From positions 1-5,738 of the forward strand of contig WOUX01000079.1 in NCBI GenBank assembly GCA_009773075.1: DNA of 5,738 bases, written 5' to 3'. The notes below the pieces were generated by a model. That model ran no database searches. It had not been told where the DNA came from and worked only from the letters and a program-made list of their open reading frames with translations. The translations under genes and the position numbers were made by a program. Below are positions 1-4,908 of the stretch, in pieces. This DNA is from a bacterium (lineage in GTDB: Bacteria > Desulfobacterota > UBA8473). How positions within the stretch are numbered: the first letter of the stretch is position 1; every line of letters starts with the position of its first letter.

Positions 1-1
1 G

Positions 2-829
2 GGTAAATTTGAGGGAGCCAATCCAGGAGGTTCGGTTAAGGATCGGCCTGCTTACTATATGGTGCAAAAAGCAGAAGAATCTGGAGAATTAACCAAGGAT
101 AAAATAATCCTTGAACCAACATCCGGAAATACAGGGATTGGTTTGGCAATGATAGCAGCTGCAAAGGGGTATAGCATTAAGCTTTTAATGCCGGAATGTG
201 TCAGTACCGAGAGACAGTATATCCTGGGAGCTTTTGGAGCTGAGGTTATACTCACTCCTGCGAAAGAAGGCACTGATGGTGCTATAAAAAGAGCCCATCA
301 GATAATTGATAATGAGCCTTATAAGTACTATATGCCCAATCAGTTTGATAACCCCAGCAATGTTCTTGCTCATTACGAGACGACTGGTCCTGAAATTTTA
401 TCTCAGACGAATGGAGAAATAGATGTGTTTGTTGCCGGCATGGGGACAACGGGGACTATAATGGGTGCGGGAAAGTATCTGCGGGAACATAAACCAGATA
501 TAAAAATAGTAGGGGTTGAGCCGGTAATGGGACACACAATACAGGGGTTAAAGAATATGAGGGAAGCTATTGTCCCCAGGATATACAATCCAGAGAAGCT
601 TGATGAGAAGATTGTTATCAATGATGGTGAGGCATTTGATATGACGAGGAAGCTTGTTACAGAAGAGGGCCTTTTTGTTGGCATGTCAAGCGGAGCAGCA
701 ATGGCTGGAGCGTTTAATATTGCAAGGAACATAGATTCTGGGGTAATTGTTGTGATACTCCCTGATAGGGGAGATCGTTACTTGAGTACTACCCTTTTTA
801 GATCTATATGCGGGAAATGTCCCCCCTAA
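2..829 (+). CDS. cysM: Cysteine synthase, CysM-like (5' end cut off by the window)
   Basis: PLP-dependent O-acetylserine sulfhydrylase, making cysteine from O-acetylserine and sulfide (or thiosulfate for true CysM) in the cytoplasm. The reading frame is open from the window edge, so the ATG at 59 is internal. 275 codons are visible, and about 30 N-terminal residues are missing relative to the usual ~300. Seen, numbering from the first visible codon: GGSVKDR with the PLP lysine K13; the substrate loop TSGNTG (40-45); the PLP-phosphate loop GMGTTGT (146-152); SSGAA (229-233), whose serine contacts the pyridine nitrogen; and PDRGDRYLST near the end. GTTGT and DRGDRYLST match CysM better than CysK, which has GTGGT. 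The C-terminus ends in CGKCPP, a small CxxC tail not essential to the family fold. The stop overlaps the convergent dtd gene. The family is certain; CysM versus CysK and the sulfur donor are inferred. Confidence 0.93.
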   Translation, partial: GKFEGANPGGSVKDRPAYYMVQKAEESGELTKDKIILEPTSGNTGIGLAMIAAAKGYSIKLLMPECVSTERQYILGAFGAEVILTPAKEGTDGAIKRAHQIIDNEPYKYYMPNQFDNPSNVLAHYETTGPEILSQTNGEIDVFVAGMGTTGTIMGAGKYLREHKPDIKIVGVEPVMGHTIQGLKNMREAIVPRIYNPEKLDEKIVINDGEAFDMTRKLVTEEGLFVGMSSGAAMAGAFNIARNIDSGVIVVILPDRGDRYLSTTLFRSICGKCPP

Positions 830-1278
830 TTTCCCCTATTTTTGCTATCCAATATAAGGGTTACCGGCCCCTCATTTAATATATACACATCCATCTTAGC
901 TTGAAACTTACCAGTGGATACTGTTGCGTTGTTGTTTTTTATTTGTGAAACAAAGTATTTATATAATGTTTCGGCTTTTTCAGGTGCGGCTGCATTTGCA
1001 AATGATGGCCTTCTCCCTTTTCGACAGTCACCCAGAAGGGTGAACTGGGAGATAACCAGTATCTCTCCGTTTATATCTTTTACTGATAGATTCATTTTTC
1101 CATAAGGGTCATCAAAAATCCGTAGGTTTATTATCTTAGAGACCAGGTAATCCGCATCGTTTTGGGTATCTTCTTTTTCAATCCCCAGAAATACAAGTAT
1201 GCCTTTCCCGATTTTACCTGTCAGTTTATCACCAATTGATACCCTGGAATCTTTGACCCTCTGGATTACAACCTGCAT
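826..1278 (-). CDS. dtd: D-aminoacyl-tRNA deacylase (D-Tyr-tRNA deacylase)
   Basis: Cytoplasmic proofreading hydrolase that cleaves D-amino acids (and glycine mischarged on tRNA-Ala) from tRNA. It is 150 residues, the normal length. Seen: the N-terminal MQVVIQRV strand; LRIFDD (52-57) followed by GKMN; the signature SQFTL (77-81) with catalytic-site Thr80; the RRPSF segment (89-93); and the second signature NEGPVT (135-140), whose Gly137-Pro138 pair supplies the cross-subunit cis-proline motif for chiral selection. ATG start at 1278, with AGGA about six bases upstream. It lies 24 bases behind the PxxKW cysteine-rich gene and is probably transcribed with it. Its 3' end runs four bases into the convergent cysteine synthase gene, with no terminator hairpin between them. 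Confidence 0.97.
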   Translation of the reverse strand: MQVVIQRVKDSRVSIGDKLTGKIGKGILVFLGIEKEDTQNDADYLVSKIINLRIFDDPYGKMNLSVKDINGEILVISQFTLLGDCRKGRRPSFANAAAPEKAETLYKYFVSQIKNNNATVSTGKFQAKMDVYILNEGPVTLILDSKNRGN

Positions 1279-1302
1279 TCATATCCTAAAGCCTTCATTA
1301 TG

Positions 1303-1578
1303 CTAGACACTTCTCTTTGAGGCTTTTAATGGGTTTATCATCTTCTGGGCTGCCGCGCTTTCTTTTTTAATATGTGTGGCAAAATTGCAATCGCCAACTC
1401 TCCATTTGCTTGCAGGATCAGCGCATGATATGCAGAATTTCCCCGAAGAGTAATCTTGAATCCTGTCACATCCCTCGCAGGAGTTGACAATTGGATAACA
1501 TTTTCCCCCATTAAAAGAGCAGCCTTTCTTCTTCATAAATATACAGTTTACACCTACTTTAACAGTTTGACAAACCAA
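1303..1578 (-). CDS. PxxKW family cysteine-rich protein
   Basis: A 91-residue cytoplasmic protein of unknown function with no signal peptide. Nine cysteines are visible (3, 12, 20, 27, 34, 37, 49, 52, 64), including two CxxC pairs (34/37 and 49/52). The family signature is seen as PASKW at 55-59, followed by GDCNFATH at 62-69. The cysteine density suggests a zinc or Fe-S site, but no ligand assignment is possible from sequence alone. From memory the family is largely restricted to Desulfobacterota. The start is TTG at 1578, preferred over the internal ATG at 1536 because a strong Shine-Dalgarno GGAGGA sits eight bases upstream of it and because the N-terminal VCQTVK segment with Cys3 would otherwise be lost. 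It is first gene of a likely operon with dtd, under the promoter at 1750-1778. Confidence 0.88.
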   Translation of the reverse strand: MVCQTVKVGVNCIFMKKKGCSFNGGKCYPIVNSCEGCDRIQDYSSGKFCISCADPASKWRVGDCNFATHIKKESAAAQKMINPLKASKRSV

Positions 1579-1586
1579 TTTCTAAT

Positions 1587-1592
1587 TCCTCC
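1587..1592 (-). promoter_or_regulatory. Shine-Dalgarno site fixing the TTG start of the PxxKW gene
   Basis: The - strand reads GGAGGA, then eight bases, then TTG at 1578. No comparable site precedes the ATG at 1536, so this element decides the start. Confidence 0.75.
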
Positions 1593-1639
1593 AATCTTCT
1601 CTTATTGTTATTAGATAACATGAATTTTGACAAAAAGAA

Positions 1640-1691
1640 GCCGAATCACCTTTGACTCCTAAGCCGTAAAAGTTATGGTCGGCAACTCGGC
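1640..1691 (-). other. Candidate structured RNA leader or terminator-like hairpin upstream of the PxxKW gene
   Basis: On the - strand GCCGAGTT (1691-1684) can pair with GATTCGGC (1647-1640), giving eight pairs of which two are G-T. Inside it, GCCG (1683-1680) can pair with CGGC (1666-1663). The closing arm is followed at once by TTCTTTTTG (1639-1631), the layout of an intrinsic terminator or attenuator. It lies between the predicted promoter and the start codon, so if real it would act on the PxxKW-dtd transcript or end a short leader RNA. An alternative outer pairing GACT/AGTC (1695-1692 with 1657-1654) excludes part of the first fold. It matches no riboswitch class I recognise. An interspersed genomic repeat is an equally good explanation. 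Confidence 0.35.
1660..1671. repeat. 12-bp direct repeat, copy 1 (TAAGCCGTAAAA)
   Basis: TAAGCCGTAAAA occurs here and again at 1728-1739 in the same orientation, 68 bases apart, both inside the leader of the PxxKW gene. An exact 12-base match this close is unlikely by chance in a 220-base gap, though the repeat is A-rich. It could be a paired protein-binding site or part of a larger repeat element. Confidence 0.5.
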
Positions 1692-1727
1692 AGTCTTAAT
1701 TAAAATTTCCTATGAAGCAAAAATCTT

Positions 1728-1739
1728 TAAGCCGTAAAA
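1728..1739. repeat. 12-bp direct repeat, copy 2 (TAAGCCGTAAAA)
   Basis: Second copy of the repeat at 1660-1671. This copy lies just downstream of the predicted -10 box on the - strand, close to the expected transcription start. A protein bound here could therefore affect initiation. Confidence 0.5.
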
Positions 1740-1749
1740 TTAATCTTTT

Positions 1750-1778
1750 CTTTTACCAAACCTAATTTTTTTTGTCAA
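1750..1778 (-). promoter_or_regulatory. Predicted sigma-70 promoter for the PxxKW-dtd operon
   Basis: On the - strand there is a perfect -35 box TTGACA (1778-1773), a 17-base spacer, and TAAAAG (1755-1750) as a 4-of-6 -10 box. Transcription would start near 1743 and leave a leader of about 165 bases before the TTG at 1578. The spacing and the perfect -35 are favourable; the -10 is weak. Confidence 0.5.
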
Positions 1779-1799
1779 GTAAAATGTAAAAATGAACCC

Positions 1800-2438
1800 C
1801 TATACTGTATCTTTAATAAACGGATTAAGATCCTTCTCCTGTTTCACCGTAGAGGTTGGGGCATATCCATAGTTGTGGCCTGGCATTATTATGGTTTCAT
1901 CTGGAAATGTCAGAAGTTTTGTCTTAATGGATCCTAGAAGAACTGGCCACGACCCTCCAGGGACATCTGTTCTTCCCACACCTCCCACAAAAAGGGTGTC
2001 TCCTGTAAAGAGATAACCGTTTAAATGTAGGGTAATCCCTCCTGGCGAATGCCCTGGTGTGAGTATTACATTGAGGCTTAATTTCCCAATATTAATGGTA
2101 TCCCCTTCTTTAACAGTAATGTCTGCTGGCGGGGATGGTTTGGATGCAAACATAGAAAGAAGAAAACTCGGCTGCTTCGTAAGAAGGTCCCTTTCATTTT
2201 CATGTATTACTATATTGGCACCTGTTTTTGCGACCATATCGGCATTGCCCATAGTGTGGTCTATGTGGGAATGGGTATTGACAATGTACTTTATATGGAT
2301 CCCATTTTCATTGCTGATAGAGATTATTCTATCGGTCTCGGAGGCAGGATCAATTACCAAGCCTTCTCCAGTTTCCTTGCATCCCACTATGTATGCAAAG
2401 ACAGCCAAATTCCCAACCTCCAATTGTTTTACAAACAT
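1800..2438 (-). CDS. Metallo-beta-lactamase fold hydrolase, glyoxalase II-like (short YcbL type)
   Basis: A 212-residue cytoplasmic hydrolase with the full dinuclear metal site visible: THSHIDH giving His56, His58, Asp60 and His61; His130 in PGHSPGG; Asp147 in FTGDTLF; and His188 in PGHNYG. The family cleaves thioesters such as S-lactoylglutathione. The C-terminal glutathione-binding domain of classical glyoxalase II is absent, as in the short YcbL type, so the substrate may be another thioester. Persulfide dioxygenases share the fold but usually have one metal and other surrounding motifs. ATG at 2438 with an AAGGGGGT ribosome site about five bases upstream. It begins 18 bases after the activator-type ATPase and is probably its co-transcribed third gene, which hints at CoA-thioester or related chemistry. 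That link is inference. No terminator hairpin is visible after the stop. Confidence 0.9.
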   Translation of the reverse strand: MFVKQLEVGNLAVFAYIVGCKETGEGLVIDPASETDRIISISNENGIHIKYIVNTHSHIDHTMGNADMVAKTGANIVIHENERDLLTKQPSFLLSMFASKPSPPADITVKEGDTINIGKLSLNVILTPGHSPGGITLHLNGYLFTGDTLFVGGVGRTDVPGGSWPVLLGSIKTKLLTFPDETIIMPGHNYGYAPTSTVKQEKDLNPFIKDTV

Positions 2439-2456
2439 AATTACCCCCTTTTGATT

Positions 2457-3101
2457 TCAACAGAACCCTTTTTTATATATCTCTTTAAGCCCCTCAACTA
2501 GGACAAATCTTCCCAACGGCACTACCTCGCAAGGAATGGATTCAATAAAAAGCCTGTTCTCACATAATCCTCCACTGAGATACATCTTTTCTGGTTTGCC
2601 CGTGAAGTGATAAACATTCATGGCAATCCCTTTGACAAACCTGGCCAAGGCATTCTCTTCGTCCCCTGTTTTTATTATTTCGTCGAATATTCTGGATATA
2701 CCAATAAGCCCGCATGTGACAGGATAGCCGTTCTCTGGTAGTTCAAGTCTGTTGCAGTCGATGTTGTAATACATTTCTAGAAGTTCTATGGCAAAACCCT
2801 GAGATGCTCCGCATTCCTGATTCCATCCGGTCTCTACAAACCGTCCGTCTCTATAGAGTACATACTTGATATCCCTGCTCCCTACATCTACAAGAAGGAA
2901 ATCCTTTTCATCTATCAATCTGAGACCACCTTTGGAGAGGGCTATCAGTTCATTAACATACCTCTTTGACCTCTTTTCAGCATTATGCCCACAGGCAAAG
3001 TCAGCTATTATTTCTCCGGGTACTTCCTTTGTTTTTATGATCTTCACAGAACTGTCTATAATCTTCGACCAGGTACTGCCAAAATCGGCGAAGACTGTCA
3101 T
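2457..3101 (-). CDS. Compact BadF/BadG/BcrA/BcrD-type ATPase (dehydratase/reductase activator-like)
   Basis: A 214-residue ASKHA-fold ATPase related to activators such as HgdC, which use ATP hydrolysis to fire low-potential electrons from a dimer-bridging [4Fe-4S] cluster into a partner enzyme. Seen: phosphate-1 motif FADFGST (4-10); phosphate-2 motif DVGSRDIK (72-79), equivalent to the usual DIGGQDSK but with Arg for Gln; WNQECGASQG (93-102), matching NDKCAAGTG, with Cys97; Cys130 in VTCGLIG, matching the second cluster cysteine; and the adenosine motif LSGGLCENR (175-183). Both cluster cysteines therefore appear to be kept, 33 residues apart (39 in HgdC). It is about 45 residues shorter than usual, mostly between the two phosphate motifs, and the TGYGR motif is replaced by ACGHN (36-40). 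ATG at 3101 overlaps the upstream stop as ATGA, implying translational coupling. The family is confident; the partner and reaction are unknown. Confidence 0.85.
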   Translation of the reverse strand: MTVFADFGSTWSKIIDSSVKIIKTKEVPGEIIADFACGHNAEKRSKRYVNELIALSKGGLRLIDEKDFLLVDVGSRDIKYVLYRDGRFVETGWNQECGASQGFAIELLEMYYNIDCNRLELPENGYPVTCGLIGISRIFDEIIKTGDEENALARFVKGIAMNVYHFTGKPEKMYLSGGLCENRLFIESIPCEVVPLGRFVLVEGLKEIYKKGFC

Positions 3102-3817
3102 CCCGAAGTCCCCCTTAGATAGAGAAACGCCTCTATCTGGGCTTTCACTGAAGCGGTAAGTCTCCCATCACAATCCACATACAGTCCTTGGTAAACCCTG
3201 GCCAGGTTTTTTGCCAGAAGGTTCTTGGAACAGAATGTCTGGGCATAGAAAACCGTTGGGATACCCTTCTCTACATAGCATTCTATCTCCAAGTCATCTG
3301 GAGTACCATTTTCAAAGCATCGTGTCCACCCAAATATCCTTGTTCCTTCTGGAAAAAGGTCAAATATCCTTGTATCCCAGCAGGGGACAGACCAGAATCC
3401 GGCACTGGGATGAGGTTCCCTCTCCAGTTCATAATCCTTGTTGTTAATAATATTATTGAGGATTAAGTCAAATTTTTCCCGTAAAGGCAGCCTGGAATCA
3501 CAGATGATGGTTCCACTGCCTTTTCTGTTCTGGTTCCTGGTCTCTATAATATCGATACTGAAGTGCTCCTTCAATATCCAGCTTAGAAACCTTCCAGAAT
3601 CACACTTTCCCTCCCCCACATCAAAGATGATCTTTTGAGGGCGAAAGGCTAGAGCGTTATTGAAAACCCTTTTTATAATAGAACAGGAGATCTTTGGAAG
3701 GTAGAGGTCACTCTTTTCTTCTACCTGACCAAGGTCGTTATCAAGGTCTATCAATTCCTCAGATCTGTATTTCTCAATTATATCATTGGGCGGATGCCCT
3801 ACAAACCCCACCTTCAA
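3098..3817 (-). CDS. Unrecognised cysteine-rich protein coupled to the activator-type ATPase
   Basis: A 239-residue protein I cannot assign to a named family. No signal peptide or membrane segment is visible, so it is presumably cytoplasmic. It has eight cysteines (45, 72, 106, 146, 167, 180, 196, 216). The C-terminal half has a tightly written, probably conserved block: GFWSVPCWDTR (140-150), EGTRIFGWTRCFENGTPDDL (157-176) and GIPTVFYAQTFCSKN (185-199). The tail VKAQIEAFLYL (224-234) loosely resembles the last helix of 2-hydroxyacyl-CoA dehydratase subunits (…RIEAFLEML). With the coupled activator ATPase, this suggests a reduced dehydratase- or reductase-like Fe-S partner. That is inference, since true subunits are near 400 residues. 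TTG start at 3817 chosen from AAAGGAG nine bases upstream. It is first gene of the likely three-gene operon. Its stop overlaps the ATPase start as ATGA. Confidence 0.85.
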   Translation of the reverse strand: MKVGFVGHPPNDIIEKYRSEELIDLDNDLGQVEEKSDLYLPKISCSIIKRVFNNALAFRPQKIIFDVGEGKCDSGRFLSWILKEHFSIDIIETRNQNRKGSGTIICDSRLPLREKFDLILNNIINNKDYELEREPHPSAGFWSVPCWDTRIFDLFPEGTRIFGWTRCFENGTPDDLEIECYVEKGIPTVFYAQTFCSKNLLAKNLARVYQGLYVDCDGRLTASVKAQIEAFLYLRGTSG

Positions 3818-3826
3818 AATCTAAAG

Positions 3827-3833
3827 CTCCTTT
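3827..3833 (-). promoter_or_regulatory. Shine-Dalgarno site fixing the TTG start of the 239-residue protein
   Basis: The - strand reads AAAGGAG followed by nine bases and TTG at 3817. The frame has no nearby ATG, and the next candidate, GTG at codon 3, would sit 15 bases from this site, too far. The 3818-3890 gap before uppP shows no convincing promoter or terminator. Confidence 0.65.
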
Positions 3834-3890
3834 GATTAAATTGGACCTTTTCGATTCCCTATTACTCCCCTGTTATATATCAGACATTGG

Positions 3891-4658
3891 CTATTTTATC
3901 ACTGTCAAGAAGATTATTCCAATAATAATTCTGTAATAACCAAAATGCTTAAAACCATAATTCTCTACAATTTTTAAAAATATCTTAACAGCAATCCATG
4001 CTGTAATAAAAGCAACTATCAGTCCTAGTCCCAATAGGAATATTTCATGTTTTGAGAAATCAATGGATGTCTTAAACAAATCGTATCCAGTTGCGGCAAA
4101 CATAGTTGGGACGGCAAGTAAAAAAGAAAATTCAGTTGCTTGTTTTTTATCTAGACCGTTAAAAATACCGCCTATGATTGTTGCAGCCGCCCTTGACACT
4201 CCCGGTATCATGGAAAAACATTGAATAAGACCTATAAAAAACGCATTCTTATAGGTAATGCTTTCAAGAACATCAGTCTTACTTTGTTGGTTGACTATCT
4301 TTTTATCAATCAAAATTAGAACTATTCCACCAAATATAAGCGAAACAGCAACAATTGTTGAATTGAATAAATAGGCTTTGATGAAGTCATATGCTAAAAA
4401 ACCAACAATCGCAGTTGGAATAAAAGCCATACCGAGCTTTAAATATATAGAGATTCCTTGCCAAAATCGTTTAGCATATAGCAATACTATAGCCAGAATT
4501 GCTCCAAGCTGTATGGAAATTTCAAAGGTTTTCACAAAAGCATCATCTTGGATTTTCATGACACTTGAAGCTAATATCATGTGACCTGTGGATGATACTG
4601 GAAGGAATTCTGTCAAACCTTCTATGATGGCGAAAACAATTGATTGAATAATATTCAT
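3891..4658 (-). CDS. uppP: Undecaprenyl-diphosphatase
   Basis: Integral inner-membrane phosphatase (UppP/BacA) that recycles undecaprenyl diphosphate to the monophosphate lipid carrier for peptidoglycan and other surface polymers; raised dosage gives bacitracin resistance. It is 255 residues, slightly short of the usual 265-275. Seen: the first signature EGLTEFLPVSSTGH (13-26) with catalytic Glu13, Glu17 and His26 (E. coli Glu17, Glu21, His30), and the second signature PGVSRAAATIIGG (152-164) with Arg156 (E. coli Arg174). Several long hydrophobic stretches run through the protein, as expected for its multi-pass topology. ATG at 4658 with a modest GGAACGAA upstream. Sampled lines of this gene run about 25-42% GC, lower than neighbouring genes, so it may have a different history. 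A perfect inverted repeat and a possible promoter lie just upstream. Confidence 0.96.
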   Translation of the reverse strand: MNIIQSIVFAIIEGLTEFLPVSSTGHMILASSVMKIQDDAFVKTFEISIQLGAILAIVLLYAKRFWQGISIYLKLGMAFIPTAIVGFLAYDFIKAYLFNSTIVAVSLIFGGIVLILIDKKIVNQQSKTDVLESITYKNAFFIGLIQCFSMIPGVSRAAATIIGGIFNGLDKKQATEFSFLLAVPTMFAATGYDLFKTSIDFSKHEIFLLGLGLIVAFITAWIAVKIFLKIVENYGFKHFGYYRIIIGIIFLTVIK

Positions 4659-4676
4659 TTCGTTCCATTATGGGTT

Positions 4677-4708
4677 AAGATGACTTTGGTGTCCACCAAA
4701 GTCATCTT
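4677..4708. repeat. Perfect 15-bp inverted repeat with 2-base centre upstream of uppP
   Basis: The left arm AAGATGACTTTGGTG (4677-4691) is the exact reverse complement of 4694-4708, with TC between. As RNA it would be a strong hairpin with a four-base loop. There is no T-run after either arm (- strand continues AACCC, + strand ATATC), so it is a poor intrinsic terminator for the RNase Z-like gene. On the - strand it sits 18 bases upstream of the uppP start and immediately after a possible -10 box. That position fits an operator, an mRNA-stabilising or attenuating leader hairpin, or the remains of a mobile element. Confidence 0.9.
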
Positions 4709-4736
4709 ATATCACCCTTACCGTAAGTCCTAGCAA
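4706..4736 (-). promoter_or_regulatory. Possible promoter for uppP with extended -10
   Basis: On the - strand TGATATAAG (4714-4706) is an extended -10 (TGn plus TATAAG, five of six). TTGCTA (4736-4731) is a weak -35 at 19 bases. Transcription would begin near 4699, inside the inverted repeat, leaving a leader of about 40 bases. Confidence 0.35.
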
Positions 4737-4772
4737 CCCTGCGGATGCGCACACATTGTTTCCCGTAATTAA

Positions 4773-4879
4773 TCACAAACCATTTCTCTCCCTGCTTTTA
4801 AGATAGTTTGAGAAGTCTATCATTCCTTTTCTCCCATCGTCAAAGGTAACCTCAATTTTGCATTTTCCTTATGATGCAT
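4773..4879 (-). pseudogene. Decayed fragment of a DUF2442-like small protein gene
   Basis: On the - strand the frame from 4868 to the TGA at 4773 reads CKIEVTFDDGRKGMIDFSNY and a few more residues, with an in-frame stop just before it and no start codon. VTFDDGRKGMIDFSNYL resembles the N-terminal half of DUF2442-type proteins (about 80-90 residues, often in toxin-antitoxin-like pairs). An ATG at 4879, with AGGAG just upstream, lies in another frame. One extra A in the AAAA run at 4862-4865 region would join it to the fragment and give a 38-residue product. The usual C-terminal half with its WPNGxD-like motif is absent. The family call is from pattern memory and is tentative. The rest of the 4659-4908 gap holds the inverted repeat and possible promoter. 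Confidence 0.45.
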
Positions 4880-4908
4880 CTTCTCCTGCCATATATATCC
4901 TCTTAACC

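Noticed and set aside
403..732. - strand open frame of 109 codons inside the cysteine synthase gene
   Set aside because: It mirrors the codon structure of a clearly coding + strand gene and has no recognisable motif.
1631..1700. A c-di-GMP (GEMM) or other known riboswitch in the PxxKW leader
   Set aside because: The conserved sequence blocks of GEMM are absent, and I recognise no other riboswitch class core here.
2059..2501. Two + strand open frames opposite the glyoxalase II-like gene
   Set aside because: They lie antisense to a gene with a full set of catalytic motifs, show no family features of their own, and have no convincing ribosome sites.
4709..4770. A tRNA-like or small RNA gene in the uppP upstream gap
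   Set aside because: No cloverleaf, no T-loop GTTCRA sequence and no CCA-end context on either strand.
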